Shown: positions 1 to 11,859, counted from the first letter of the stretch. The stretch is 64,000 bases of DNA from Neodontobutis hainanensis (GCA_024349245.1 JALDNG010000038.1:3149501-3213500); one strand, 5' to 3'. Numbers and translations: made by a program. The notes: generated by a model not told the origin, from the sequence alone.

Positions 1-90
1 AATCTTGCCATCCTCGTTGTTTCCAGGCTGCGCTGCTGACTGCACAAGAGCCAACAGGAAGGAACAAAGGAGTCGGGAGAGTCTTTGCAT
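1..90 (-). CDS. First coding exon of a secreted protein (partial, runs off the left edge)
   Basis: Read on the minus strand from the ATG at 90-88, 30 codons are open to the window edge. The product begins with a textbook secretory signal peptide: a basic n-region (MQRLSR), a hydrophobic h-region at residues 7-16 (LLCSFLLALV), and a likely cleavage site after Ala20 (Ser18 at -3, Ala20 at -1). The mature chain would then start QPGNNEDGKI. The -3 base is G, an adequate Kozak context. A TATA box lies about 130 bp upstream. No GT donor is seen before the edge, so the exon continues outside the window. A short leader with a TATA promoter suits a regulated secreted factor or peptide precursor, but the family is not recognised. 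The signal-peptide reading is strong; the function is unknown. Confidence 0.72.
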   Translation of the reverse strand, partial: MQRLSRLLCSFLLALVQSAAQPGNNEDGKI

Positions 91-230
91 CTCGATCTGG
101 CTCTGCCTCGTGTGTCAAGGAAGAGCAGTGTTTAGCACAGTCAGCTCACAGCATGCTGTTTCTAGTGTTTTGTGTAAATGCACTCAATGGACCTTGCCAG
201 ATACCCAGCCAGTCTCCGTCTTATAAAGTT
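91..230 (-). promoter_or_regulatory. TATA promoter and short 5' leader of the left-edge gene
   Basis: On the minus strand the sequence CTTTATAAG sits at 228-220, a good TATA box. Transcription starting about 30 bp downstream would begin near 195-190 and give a leader of about 100 nt before the ATG at 90. This spacing supports the chosen start codon. No upstream in-frame extension is needed. Confidence 0.55.
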
Positions 231-559
231 CAGACTTCTTGATCCTACTCCAAACCAACCTTTTAGGGGGACTGGATCACAAGGTTCTTGTGGGAAAAAA
301 AAGGTCCTTCTAATGTTTTAAATACCTTTAAAAACTTAAAGATATAGTCCAGTTTAATGCACCTGCCTTTTCAGAGCAACCTGGTCTAAAAATAAGAAAC
401 ATGGATTTTACTTTTAACTCATAAACTCATAATAACAATGTATTAGGTGTTAAAAAAATAATTGGACGGCTGAAATAAAAAACAGTAGGAGTGTGGCATA
501 TCTTGTTAGAATGGCACTTCCGAATAAAAAATAAAAGTTAATGTCCCGTCTCTCAGAAA
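231..559. other. AT-rich upstream flank, no gene seen
   Basis: AT-rich sequence upstream of the left-edge promoter. No convincing exon, repeat or RNA gene was seen. Confidence 0.4.
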
Positions 560-599
560 AGGTGTTGGTCTTTGCATCAGTGGCAATAGTGACCTCAGA

Positions 600-765
600 G
601 AGACACAGGTACAACCAGTTGTTTAGTCGAGTCACCAGTGGAGTCCAAGAACCTTTCAAGTCCTCAGTGTTCAAAGTCCGAGTTGAGTCATCTTTAGTTA
701 AACTGCAAGTCCGAGTCACTAAAGTCAAGTCCGGGTCGAGTCCAAGTCACCAAAGTGAGTTACAA
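600..765. repeat. Degenerate tandem repeat of a 'caagtccgagtc' motif
   Basis: Variants of a roughly 12-base motif (caagtccgagtc, aaagtccgagttgagtc, caagtccgggtcgagtc, caagtcaccaaagt) recur irregularly through this stretch. The short open frames over it are repeat artefacts. Confidence 0.55.
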
Positions 766-922
766 ATCTGAAAAATGTGGGAGCCAAACTGACACATTGA
801 TATGGTGTGTGTAAAGGCCTTTTTTTTATTAAACACATTTATTGAAGTTTTGATTGTGACATATCAATTATATTTTTATAAAGGTGTAAACCAAACTACA
901 GAAAAACTACATTTTGATACTG

Positions 923-923
<1 letters not shown>

Positions 924-992
<69 letters not shown>
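924..992 (+). repeat. (AC)n microsatellite, about 34 units
   Basis: Uninterrupted alternating AC from 924 to 992, followed by GAGTAAC. The His-Thr and Val-Cys open frames read through it on both strands are by-products of the repeat. Confidence 0.98.
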
Positions 993-995
<3 letters not shown>

Positions 996-2415
996 TAACA
1001 TATCCAAGAAGTGCCTGATCCCTCTTTTCCTCTCCCTGCCCAATGACCCGCCCCGTCCGCTATCCTTTTTTCAGCATTTTCCCTTCCCCTCAATGTTTCT
1101 GCTCGCACCTGCTCTAGGTGGTTTGCGAGTGTTTGCAGCATTTGTCCCTCGGTTGCTCAGGTGTGATAAATGCCACTGACCTCCGAGTCGGGGACCACCA
1201 GCTGACAGACACTCACAGACTCGCTCACACACCAACCGTCATGCGCTTGTCCTCCTCTCTTACCCTCGCTGTCTCCTACATAAACGCTGAGGCTCCCTGG
1301 GAATCACCCTCATTTTCCATCCATCATCTGGTCCCACACCACCACAGCGCCATCGCCATGTGTGACCCAACACTGCTCCACTTCCCCTGCCTCCCAGAAG
1401 ACCCTCCCCGGACTCTTTTAGTGCCTTTTTTTTTTTTTCCCTCTTGACTTGACACACTGGCAGCACAACCACATAGCGCCGGTGCGGGGAACAAGCTCGC
1501 AGACAAGGATGGCTAACCACTTGAAAGGCAGGTGGATTCTCAAGACACTGGCTTTGCTTTATAGGACATTTATGGGCTGCCTGGCCGGTCTGCTGGTGTG
1601 TAGAGACGTCCAAGCTCTTGGGTGTTGGCAGGCATCATTGAACAAAACAGAGTCACTACCAAGTCTGAAGAAGGTATTGTGTAGCTGGCACCGACCTAAG
1701 ACGCCCTGAAGAGGATACAAGAGTTATTTTTGGAAACTAAAACTAAAACCATGCAGTTGTGACCGCTGTGTGATGAGCAAATATGGAGTTGTTCAATCAA
1801 CAAGTGGGCACAAAATGTTCAATTTTACTAAATAATCAGATTGCTTGGGTATTGTTTGAGACATCTGAGTTGCCATTAGAGCTGAGAGGAGACACATTTG
1901 AAAGACAGACTGGAGACTTTCTGTATGAGGACAGACATTTGAACAACATTCACTATTCAAGTATAGCTCTGTAGAACTAGGATTATTAAGACTTAACAGG
2001 AGCCGTAACAAGAAAATTTGTTTGCCCAATTGCGGTAAAACTTGGAGTCAAGGTCTTCCTTTTGGAGTAGAAGAGTGATACAGGTGGTCACGTTAGGATC
2101 TACATACATAGAGTTTGTTTATTCTGATGGTGAGGCCCTCAGCCTAAATCTAAATCTCTTTCAATGACAATGTCAGTGTCAGCAATGGGACAAGCTCTAA
2201 CCACTTCTTCAAAAGATGATCATTTTAAAACAAGGTATTTACAAAGCAGTGCATTTGTAAATGTAAAATTTACAGCATATAGACGAGCAATAAAAAAGAA
2301 CTACGGCACTGAATGAATAAATTTATACTGATATATTGTGGTGCCTAAACCTTGGATCACTTTTAATCCATTATCCAACACTGCTTTAAAAATCATCGTC
2401 TTTTTTGACTTAAAT
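993..2415. other. Non-coding stretch, no feature recognised
   Basis: The first 450 bases are pyrimidine-rich (many CCTC and TCCC runs, ending in a T-tract at 1427-1438), then ordinary AT-rich sequence. Short open frames on both strands lack splice context and protein-like composition. Nothing recognisable was found. Confidence 0.4.
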
Positions 2416-2636
2416 ACATTTACATTTACATTTATTCATTTAGCTGACGCTTTTATCCAAAGCGACTTACATTGTTCTACAGTAATCACCAGTGTTACAG
2501 CCACTGGAGGCAAGGTGGGTTAAGTGTCTTGCCCAAGGACACAATGACAGTATGAACTGTGGGGAGAGTGGGAATCGAACCGCCTACCTTCTGGTTGAAG
2601 GATGACTGCTCTACCCACTGAGCTACTGCCGCCCCG
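2416..2636 (-). mobile_element. tRNA-headed SINE, near full length (copy 1)
   Basis: On the minus strand the element starts with a tRNA-like head. The A-box TAGCTCAGTGGG is at 2625-2614 and the B-box GGTTCGATTCC at 2581-2571, forming an internal RNA polymerase III promoter. A central part containing GTCCTTGGGCAAGACAC follows. The tail carries GTAAGTCGCTTTGGATAAAA and ends in repeats of AAATGTAAATGT. This tail type is common in fish SINEs of the V-SINE kind, which borrow a LINE 3' end. The family name is from memory; the tRNA-SINE nature is directly visible. Confidence 0.85.
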
Positions 2637-3199
2637 GCAGTATAAAAAGAAATGTATTCTCATCCAGCCTTTCAAATAAAGACGAAAAAAAAATATTTTC
2701 AATTTCAGTTCTCTCGTGGTCAGTATTTTTAATTTATTTATTTTTTTATAATTGTGCTTTAGATCAGTTTTTGTGATTCTGTCATGTTGCCGTATCACAC
2801 AGTCCTCATGTCCGTCATTGAGCTCATCACAATCCAACTTCCAATGCCTTATTTCCTCAAGGTTTACTCACTTTAAAACTAAAGTTGCTTGAGCAAAAGC
2901 TGGCAAACTGGCATCTTCACTGTAATTGTCATCATCATTAATAATCAATATAAATATCAATTCATCATTCACTATTATTTTACATAACGCCTGACTACTA
3001 AATAACCGAACACAGCACACTGAGCCTTCCCTAGGAACATGGAGGATATTATATCAGATCATTACTGCGTTAAAACTATAATGATCACTGGGATGATGAC
3101 AATAAAGACAGCATATTAGTGTAAAACGATGTGCGGCGGGGGTGGGGTGGGGGCAGCTTATTGGATGTGTGTGTGTGGGGGTGGGGGCTTAGAGCAAAA
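2637..3199. other. AT-rich spacer with a G-rich patch
   Basis: AT-rich non-coding sequence, ending in G-tracts at 3138-3152 and 3177-3187 (GGGGGTGGGGTGGGGG and GGGGGTGGGGG) separated by a short TG run. No gene was seen. Confidence 0.4.
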
Positions 3200-3365
3200 C
3201 AACGTCGGCTCTCATTTTCTCAAGTTCAATTAAATGGCTTGTGACAGTGCACATGTGAGGGCATATCTGCCGCGCGCCACTTGACTCCTGTCATTAGCGT
3301 GTGATGGTGCCAGGCTACACTAGTTTAATAAGAGTATTTTTACAGATAATAACCAGCTGGTGAAC
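3200..3365. promoter_or_regulatory. Possible conserved non-coding element
   Basis: Unique sequence of higher GC than its surroundings, with TCAATTAAATGG, CACATGTG (E-box), CGCGCGCC and TCATTAGCG. No open frame with splice sites and no repeat. The regulatory reading rests on composition and motif density only. Confidence 0.25.
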
Positions 3366-4164
3366 AGAGACGACTGTTGAGATGAGAGATGGGGGGGCTT
3401 ACAGTGGTGTGAACTTGTGTCTGGTGCTTCTGTGGATGCTGAGTGGTGAGTGGTTTATTTGTTGTTCATTTTTTTCTGTTGGTTTATGATTAAGTGACTA
3501 CAGCATGTCTCGCAGAACTGTGGATGGTGACATCTAGAAAGACTTGATCAACCAGGTGATAACTAGATAAAGCCACTAGAAAAAATGCCATCTGTAGTGG
3601 GACAACTGTAACCTTTTGTTTGCCACAATAAATTGAAGACAGTCACTACGGTGGCCCGGGAAGTTCAAAAAGGATGTGGATATATTTAAGAGCGGGAAAC
3701 AGATGTAAGAAACATTTTAACAAGAACCAAAACAAATACAAAAGCCAGAGAAACGTCATCGTAGAAAACCAGATTTGAGATGATTCCAAAAACTGTACGG
3801 CCTGACATCTTGGTGGCGACTAAAAACTATTCAATAAAACAAACATTTGTAATTGACTTAGTTAAGGACAAGAACTTTATTTGGAGCGATTTTCTTTTAA
3901 AGCTGGATTAAAAGATTTTATTCTTTTGGAATGTGAGAATATATTACAAGAAGTTGAACATCAGTTGTACATAGTGCCCCTAACTTTGTAATCTGACTTT
4001 AAGTAAATGGTCCATGGTGAATTCACAACTTGATTTCCCTCCTGTGATTAACTAAACACCTCATACAGTTGTAAAAGGCTCTGACCACTACTCAGGGATA
4101 CGGCTGTCAGGTGTAAACAAGGCTCACAGCAGCACGGGACGGAAAATCAATCGACATCTGTTAA

Positions 4165-4430
4165 TTTATCTCAGGCAGGAGACCAAATTGAAAAATGGAT
4201 TGCTCGATGTGCCTGCCGCAAATCTGAATTGTGATCAAGGAGCGATACGTCTCGGCACCTGCTTAGTGCACGATAATGTGCGGCGCTGAAGTTTTGGTCA
4301 AGTGCGCAGCCAATGAGGATCAGATTATCGCTTTGGCACGAGAGCTGGTCAACAGGTGGGCACTGGCCACCTTGAACCTGGAACGCTTTACGAGAGAAGG
4401 ACAGGGTCACTAACATTACGTTGATCCCAC
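4165..4430. promoter_or_regulatory. Possible conserved non-coding element
   Basis: A 260-bp unique island with balanced base composition amid AT-rich DNA. It contains GCCAATGAGG (CCAAT), GATTATCGC and the E-box CAGGTG. An 81-codon minus-strand open frame crosses it but has no flanking splice signals and does not look like a known protein. Confidence 0.28.
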
Positions 4431-6069
4431 TAGGAAAAAGTCAGTATTTGCACATGCACTTTCCTTTGTCTGCGTTTACATTTTTATCCATGACATATTA
4501 TTAAATGTCCAATGAAAATGCTGCTTTTTAAACAAAGTACAAATAAGCCAGATTGCAAATTTCGGAGACTTTTACATGTGCTCTGTTTGGTCCAGACTTT
4601 CACTAAAGTGTGAAACCAAAGCTCTGGTCTTTGACTCAGCAAAAAGAAGTGGCCTTGGTCTGGACCAAACTACACCAAAGGTTTTTTTCTTTTTTTTTGT
4701 GTAAAAGCAGGTTTTGCAACAGACTATTTGTGGCTTCTGTGCTGACCATTTTCTAATAAACAGGTGTTCAACAGTGCATTTGAAGTTTATGCTGTCTTTT
4801 TGTTTCTATATAATGAAAACACATCTGTTAAACTTTAAAAAGAACCTGCTGAGGTGACAATACACTTGACACCACCTTCTACTCGACCGTTTGTCATGAC
4901 TGCGTTAAACAGAGCGTTAGATTTTTTTAAGGGCAAAAACACTCTCCCATTTTTCCTCCAGAAGTGCTAAATTTGTAAGAACAAAGACAAAACTGAACTT
5001 ATTTCTCTCAATTTCTATTGAGCTTCCACACGATACAAGAAGAGTTATTTTGAAGTATTTTAACATTTGTTTTAAAATTATTTGTTCAAAATTTCATGCA
5101 ATGCACATTTAAGTTTTAACATACGTAAATGGATCAATGTTAAATGAATAACTCATTTCATGTTTTGTTTTGATAATGACTTGTGATGTCTCTGCTTGTT
5201 AATTTATTTGCCATAATATTGTATAATTAAAATTGTCTGGATTTATTTTTATGGCTATTAAGGGTTTTAATGGTAAGATTGTTGGTTTGAGCTCATTTAA
5301 TGCTCCCCGCTTCGCTCTATTCACACAATAATCCAATCTTTCTTCAGTGTATCCATTAGTATTAGCTGCAGCTGCGTCGTTCCAGTTTCCCCACAGGGAT
5401 CATTAAAGTTTCATGTTATTTTATCTTATCGGAGCAGGTGATGTTAGTGGATGAGTAAAGTGTCTGCTGTTTAAAAGGTAAATTCATGCTAGGAGCAAAC
5501 CGGTCTTCATTATAGAAGTCTAATGAGTGGAAATGACAAAGACAATGAATCTATTCACTGTTCAGGCTCCGCTGGTTCTTCACTGAAACCAGACTAATGA
5601 TAATGCCTTCTCCAGTTTGAACAAAGAGCCAATCTATGTGCCCTCTGATTCATTACATAACATTGTTCAGTGTCTGTTCGAAAACCTTAGTTGTCTGAGC
5701 CATTATTTTTCTAATGTCTGAACATTACAGCTATTAATTTTAGTCTAAATCCAGACAAATATAAAAGACATTTATATTTGCCTTTGACAGGTATTTCTTG
5801 AGAGAAACATGGTGGTAGTGTATTTATCTTGTCACTAAACAGCTGAAATACACAATGGAGCTGTCACTGTGTTGACACTTGATGGAAAGCTGCATGTTAG
5901 TGGCATTTTTATTGATAATTTTCTTTCTTTGCGTCTTGAAGTAAACCATACATAATATTCTGAATGCAAGCGATTATGCTGATTAACATAGTGCTGAAAC
6001 CCTGTTGTTGTTTTCCACTTGAATCTGAAGAAATATTCCCAAATGTCTCAAAATTTTGACTAAAGAGAA
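4431..6069. other. AT-rich non-coding stretch
   Basis: No gene recognised. Mostly AT-rich unique sequence, with one short retroposon-tail-like patch near 5385-5430 listed separately. Confidence 0.4.
5385..5430 (+). repeat. LINE/SINE 3'-tail-like fragment
   Basis: TTTCCCCACAGGGATCATTA followed by AAGT and a TTATTTTATCTTATC run resembles the common fish retroposon ending 'TTTCCCC..GGGATCAATAAAGT' plus short repeats. It is too short to classify. Confidence 0.4.
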
Positions 6070-6268
6070 AGATGTGCCTGTCGGTCCTGGGAGTGGATCT
6101 CTCCTTCTGTGCTTCTTCCTTAAGGGTTTATTTTTTCATGGCTGGGTTTTTTTGTTTTTTCTTACCCTGATAAATGGTCTAAGTCTATTGGCTGCCATGT
6201 CTATGTAAAGCCCTTATAAAAGGAACTGATATTGGGATACTGGGCTATTTTAATAAAATAAACTGAAT
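6070..6268 (+). mobile_element. Retroposon 3'-tail repeat (copy 1 of 2)
   Basis: Contains GAGTGGATCTCTCCTTCTGT, AAGGGTTTATTTTTT, GGTCTAAG and TAAAGCCCTTATAAA, and ends GATACTGGGCTATTTTAATA then AAATAAACTGAA. The order and motifs match a very common fish retroposon 3' end, recalled from memory. A second copy lies at 27783-27940. No coding capacity remains. Confidence 0.6.
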
Positions 6269-6660
6269 GTGGTTACTAAAGCTGTAGTCAAGACCACACT
6301 AACGAAGACCATGTCTTGATTAAAACTTGTGGGAATCAAAACAGATTCAAGATGAACCCAGTGTATATTACATATGAGGAGCATCAAGAAACACTCCAAA
6401 CAGTCCAACATTTTGTCCAATAACAACAACAATTCAAACAAACCAACCTGTGCTCAAAACAGGCTTTGATTCGAAGCATGTCCAACTGAGACTAGACTGG
6501 GTAACTCAAAGACACTAGACTGATAAAAGGTGAAGCTGATCCTGGCACAAGACACAGACATGCAATAAAAAAAAAAAAAAAAAGGTTTACAGCTAATCTG
6601 AGTAGCACAATAAATGCAAATACTACAAACCACTAAAACACTAAACTGTTGCTTCAATTC
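6269..6660. other. Spacer with a 17-nt poly(A) run
   Basis: AT-rich non-coding sequence with A17 at 6567-6583. Nothing else was recognised. Confidence 0.4.
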
Positions 6661-6815
6661 ACCAGTGTTGCAGCTGGAACACCACTGGAGGCAAGGTGGG
6701 TTAAGTGTCTTGCTCAAGGACACAACAACAGTATGAACTGTGGGGATAGTGGGAATCAAACCACCAACCTTCTGGTTATAGGACGACCACGCTACCACTG
6801 AGCCCCGACAGTGCA
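6661..6815 (-). mobile_element. tRNA-headed SINE, tail missing (copy 2)
   Basis: Same central domain as copy 1 (GGCAAGGTGGGTTAAGTGTC read on plus) with a decayed tRNA-like head. The B-box is GGTTTGATTCC and the A-box region reads GGGGCTCAGTGGTAGCG on the minus strand. The CAAAGCGACTTACA tail is absent, so this copy is truncated or lost its tail. Confidence 0.75.
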
Positions 6816-6954
6816 GTATTCTTAATGTCAAAATGTAGTATTCTTATTTCAAATAAGTCTTTAAAGTTATTATTGAAATAAAACTTAATTTGGTTTTAGT
6901 GGAAACATAAACTAATGAATTTCACACAATGTGGTTTAAAACATAAGCAAACTA

Positions 6955-7260
6955 ATAAAAGCACGGCTGGGATTATTAGGCATGTGGCTGGCTGTAAGTG
7001 GGAGCATTCGTGAGCGGTGCCCGTTTGTGGCATGCGCTCAATCGAAAAGCATACTTGCCCAAAGACAAATGATGCTTTGACCTTTGAGTGAACCGGCAGC
7101 CCCCGGTGGGTGATAACTCCTGACCTGGTAGACCGGGCGGGGGATCATTTCTCTCCCTGCTAAGGATGAATGTGATGATGAACGCGGCCGCTCGCTGCTA
7201 TTTAGACAGCCCTGAAGTCACAGCGATGACAAACTGCCGGCTCAGAGCTGGAGCTGAACC
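6955..7260. promoter_or_regulatory. Possible conserved non-coding element
   Basis: Unique, GC-raised 300-bp block with GGGATTATTAGGCATGTGG, CGCTCAATCG, GACCTTTGAG and GCGGCCGC. It has no splice-flanked reading frame. The regulatory role is inferred from texture only. Confidence 0.28.
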
Positions 7261-8139
7261 TTGTTTAGACTTCCTGCCTCGTGCACGAGCCTGAATGTAA
7301 ACACTCCGACTGCGCCACAGGGAACTGGTACGGAACTAATAAAACCTACACCCACAAGTATGACCACTAAAATGACTTGTTACCTTCCTCGTTTGCAAGG
7401 CCAGACCAAGTCCTTGAGTCTGGTTCTGCTTTCCATTTACCAGCGTATAAATTTACAACATTCCTAAAAAATGTGCCCTAATGTTTACAAGACAAGAGAG
7501 TGAACATCGAAATAATTTTCACTTTGAATGTTTGAGGCGTGTAAATGTGATTTGGTGAATCTTGTCTGTCAATGACTGTCTACAGTGTCCAAAGCACCAG
7601 GGATATGCTCCAGCCTGCGACAGAAAATCGGCTGAATGTTGAAGGACACAATACTTGCAAAAGAAATGACAGCCTGCCTAAATGATTACTTAGGCATTTT
7701 GAGAAAAAAAAAAAAAAAACAATGTTTCTAATCTAAAAAAATAATAAAATAAAAAGTAAAAATGGGCATGATAAGAATGTTCCATGTCAGTGTATGAAAT
7801 AGCTTAAACATGCTACCACTGAGTTTAAATTGTCTCTGCTTAAAGGAGATGTCAGAACAGCAGATTCTGAGAAAAGCTTATCGTACAACAAATGCAAGCC
7901 CTCTGTCAGGGCTTTCTGTGAACTGTCCAAAGTCTGTCAGTGTGGTTTGAAGCCTTCTTTGTCATCCTTCATAGCGTTTTCATAAACTCTCAGCTGCCGT
8001 TGACAGTAAAGAAAACGAGCTGGCTAAGAGGTCAATAGCACCTGCGGCCCTCAGAGGTCACCACTCTGACCTGGGACCACCTCTTTTGTTGTGTCTTTCT
8101 TTAATCACGTAGTCAGCTTGTGTGTTTCTCTCAGATGCC
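7261..8139. other. Non-coding stretch, nothing recognised
   Basis: AT-rich sequence with an A-run near 7705-7720. The plus-strand open frame starting at 7261 lacks exon signals. Confidence 0.35.
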
Positions 8140-8400
8140 ACCGAGCACTCCTCTCCTTATCCTGATGATGGTCCATTCAAATTAAAATGAACCTTCATCA
8201 CTCTAATAGGGGGAGCAGAGAACAAAGCATGGGCTCTGGGCAGTCAGCAGGAATAGCTGGAGGATTACCACTGCTATCACGAGGGCTATTGTCATTAAAA
8301 CCCAGTTGCCACTTTCCCCTCGCGCAGCAAATGAACAGGCCTCGCTGCGTTTACTGCAGCACAAGTTTGGATTGTGTTGTTTTAGGAGCTCAGATTTTAT
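8140..8400. promoter_or_regulatory. Possible conserved non-coding element
   Basis: Unique block with CATTCAAATTAAAATGAAC, GCTATTGTCATTAAAACC, a CCTCGCGCAGCAAATG stretch and GAACAAAGC (SOX-like). Overlapping open frames on both strands are unlikely to be coding. Confidence 0.27.
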
Positions 8401-10079
8401 TTTCAATCTTTTGTGTGTATATTAGCCAATATGTGAAAAGTATAATAGATAATATGGTCTCACTGTCATAATTTCATGTTTTAAACAGGGTATTTGGGGG
8501 ATTTGACTTAACTAAACTAGTTTAGCTTTAAGTATTTAGATGAAGTACAGGATTAGCTCTGATAGAAGTGGTCCTCAAAGTTAGGTTAGGCATAGGAACA
8601 CAGACTGTATATAAATACACATAATGGCTCAAATCTAAGGGACTGTTAGAGAATCCTATTGTCTTGCTATAAAAGAAACACATCCGTCATCAAACACACT
8701 CATTTTGGCTTTTTGAGTAGACGTCATAACATAGGCTCAGTGTTAAATTGGCCAAGTTTTAATTATTTGTAAACCTATGATGGACAGCTTTACTGAATAA
8801 TCAAGGTCCAGAATCCATCTGACATAGATGGAGGGTAAACAGACCACCATTTAGCTGAAATCAAGGGGGTGGTGTGGCTTTGTTCATCTTCAAATACAGT
8901 CTATCGCTGGGACATATACAGTTTTACTGAAGTCCAGACCGTTTTGACCTCAAAGCCGGCTACAGCCATGAAAGTAATGTTTCTAATGTGATGCCTTTTG
9001 GAGCCATAGAGCCTTAGTGTATTTACAGACGAAACTTTATTACATTTAAGCATGCGTTAAGAGCTTTGGCAAAAAATAAATAAATACATTCTTTGATATA
9101 CAGACTGTACAAAACACCATTGTTAAATAAAAAGCTTACAGTATTTTTTTCTGTGTGATGCTAATCGGCAGCTCAACAAAGACCAAACCCAAATGACTAT
9201 TTCTTGACCAAACCAGGAGATCTTAAAAAACAAAAACCCGGTAATACTGTTCTGTATACGTCTAGCTTTATTACTAAAGCTGAAAAAAAAAAGCCTGCCA
9301 TGTTTGGATACACAAGGCAGTAACACCGACAGGCATTACTACGGTGTACACCGTCTTGCTCTAAATTCAGAAATATGTTCATCAGCAATTCGGGCAGGCT
9401 TTCAACCCAGAGACAGCCTTTCTCTTTGTCCTTTACGCAAGGCAACATTTGTAGCCTCGGGTGCTACACACCCTTCACCCTTCACCGACAGCTCGAGCCC
9501 AAAGCACCACTGTGGGATTGTCAGAGGTAGAGGACTGAAGGAGAGGGGGGTGGGGGGCATTTTCTATCATGCCAGAGCCCATTGAAGCAAACCCCTGCCA
9601 AAAGCACTATGTGTGTACAAACAATTCGACTGAATCCGATTCGATGTAGACTCAGGCCTTATCAGGACCAAGCCAAATACACTGTGAGCCATCAACGCCA
9701 ATGGATGAGTGATTGGAACACTCAGGCATTATCACAGTTTTTCGCCAAATGCAAACACAACTATTACGCCACCACCCACCATTTCAAGCTGTACAAATCA
9801 AAACCAGGTTGATGGGGAGGAAAAATAAACACCAGGCTGTGTGACTGTTGAAAACAGGACTTGACTTATCGCACAGATCAGCCCAGAGGTATAAAAAACA
9901 AAAAAAAACTATTGGACCCAGTGAAATGCACAGCCCCAGACAGAGTTAATGCAAGCAAAGATTTTAAAGGAAAATACCTTTTAATGGATTTGCTAGATAA
10001 GCCTGCTGGTCTCTGCTACAGGGAGCCCCTAAAGGATGCTGGGATCGATGCATGAGAGGATTTACTGTAGGGAGAAGAG
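8401..10079. other. Non-coding stretch
   Basis: Mainly AT-rich. The part at 9600-9800 is less AT-rich and unique, with CAGGCATTATCACAG and CAACTATTACGCC, and might be a further regulatory island. A G-rich patch (GGGGGGTGGGGGG) is near 9545-9557. No gene or repeat family recognised. Confidence 0.35.
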
Positions 10080-10480
10080 GGGAAAACTGTTATTTGATGG
10101 AGGCGTGTGAGCAGAATAATGAAGCCCAGGCAACCTCACATATTTGCTCATCGTTATCAATGGACTAATCTGCCATTAAGCAATGCCATGAGTGTCCAAT
10201 ATGCAGTGGATGAAGGGTTTATTTACCATTTACAAGTCGTCATGATGTATTTACAGACCACAGGAGAGTAGGAGACGGCTCTTGACCCCTCTCTCAGGCT
10301 GATGATAAAAGACTAACAGCAGCAAAGTAATTACGCTGATGACACAGAGGCCTTTAGTACACACAGATAATGCATTTGTCCTCATCACATAATGCTCTAA
10401 TCCTCTGTTACAAAAGGCCATATTTGATCATGTGAAAACGCCTCAGGGTCGACAGCTCGGCTTGACATTTCTGAACCATA
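10080..10480. promoter_or_regulatory. Possible conserved non-coding element
   Basis: A 400-bp unique island with many homeodomain, GATA and E-box-like words: GCAGAATAATGAAGC, CGTTATCAATGGACTAATC, GCCATTAAGC, AAGTAATTACGCTGATG and GATAATGCATTTG. There is no reading frame of note. Confidence 0.3.
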
Positions 10481-11040
10481 AATGCACTTTTAGTTTTATG
10501 ACAAATCTACTCAAGCATTAACAGGTCTTAGCAGCATTATTCAGCTTAAAAAAGACAATCTAAAAGCAACAACCATTAGAATGAATGCACTGCCATCACT
10601 GTGTATAAAAAAAGACTTCTATTATTAGGTAGCGACAAAACTGCAGTTTGTGACACATGCTCAAGTTGCTTCTGCCATTTTCTCAGTTCCATTTTTCCTT
10701 TTCTTATGTCATGGGTCAATATTTATGTGTGTCCAACATGTCTGTTCCTTCATCTATGTTGCATATGGCTTGTACCTGGACATAATTCAAGTGAAAATAA
10801 ATAAAATAAATATTTAAAGCCTACATTGTTAATTGATATCAAAATAAACATAAATATTCAGTATTTAATGCTGGAAGTTAAAACCACTTAAGGCTTTAGC
10901 AGTTATCCTGTTGGAAAAAGCCAATGTCATTTAAAACATTAAGTTTGAAAACAAAAATCACCTTTGTATTCTGTCTTGCATTACCCGCAACTCAAAAGCA
11001 AAGTCCCTATTAAATTATTAAATATAGAGAGGTTTCATTA
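10481..11040. other. AT-rich spacer
   Basis: Low-complexity AT-rich sequence with AAATAAATAAAATAAATA near 10796-10815. No gene seen. Confidence 0.35.
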
Positions 11041-11049
11041 ACGTGCAAC

Positions 11050-11230
11050 TTTACCAACCCGAGCCAATCTGGTTCCTATCCGGTTTGGCTGCAGGAGATT
11101 GGGGGTTAGAATCCCCTGGGGGGGCAACTCCAGCCAGAGTCAATATGTGCCCGTCCCAATCCTGGATGAATGGAAAGGACATTAACAAGCTACTCTTAAC
11201 TACTTCACTGTAGCAACTGGATGGGGATAA
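11050..11230 (+). repeat. tRNA-like SINE remnant
   Basis: GGTTAGAATCC at 11104-11114 is a near-perfect RNA polymerase III B-box lying in the imperfect palindrome GGGGGTTAGAATCCCC. It is followed by GGCAACTCCAGCC and CCGTCCCAATCCTGGATGAA, an arrangement seen in other fish SINE-like repeats. No clear A-box remains, so it is not a functional tRNA gene. It differs from the seven SINE copies listed elsewhere. Confidence 0.4.
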
Positions 11231-11859
11231 GCCGAAAGATGCTTACTTTGGAGTACATAACTTATACTCTAAAGTTTATCACTGTGTTTTAAGACGCCAA
11301 AAACTATTTAACCTCATTGTCCGTTTATTCAATTGAATAAGCAGCTACTGGCAGAGTCAACTTGATATAGCCTTGACAGGGTTGAATCACAGAATGAACC
11401 TGTTTGCTTCTTTTTATTTCAGGTTTCTTTTTATTTTCCATTCTACTTGATGCAACCCCATCAAAAAAGCCAGTTTGATATTGTATCATGATAATGTTTT
11501 TGTCTTCAATACCAGTAGAAATAAAAGTACCTAAGCTAAACTAAATAATAAGCAGAACACTATTAGTCTATTAAAGACTGTATTAGCCTTTTTTAAATCA
11601 ACTACTTTAATTCTGACTTCTTGCTACACAAGTTTTTCCCCAAAAAGATGAGCGCACATTTACACTCCAGATAACACAATAGTAGCATGCTATCGGTCCT
11701 TCTAAATAATGTCATTTCAGAGCTGATAGCACTGTCCTCTAAAGCTTAGATTCATATTAATGACCCAAAAAAAAGAGTCCTATCAAGAATGGACAGCAGT
11801 GATTAAGGTGATCGAGTGTTCAAGTACTGTAGAGCCACGTCAAGGTTAGGACAAGTTTC
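11231..11859. other. AT-rich spacer
   Basis: Non-coding AT-rich sequence. Nothing recognised. Confidence 0.35.

Noticed and set aside
802..1179. Open frames through the AC repeat on both strands
   Set aside because: Their His-Thr and Cys-Val runs are just the microsatellite in translation.
2571..2636. Genuine tRNA gene
   Set aside because: A- and B-boxes are present, but the sequence does not fold into a full tRNA with acceptor stem and continues into a SINE body. Same for the heads at 41099 and 56321.
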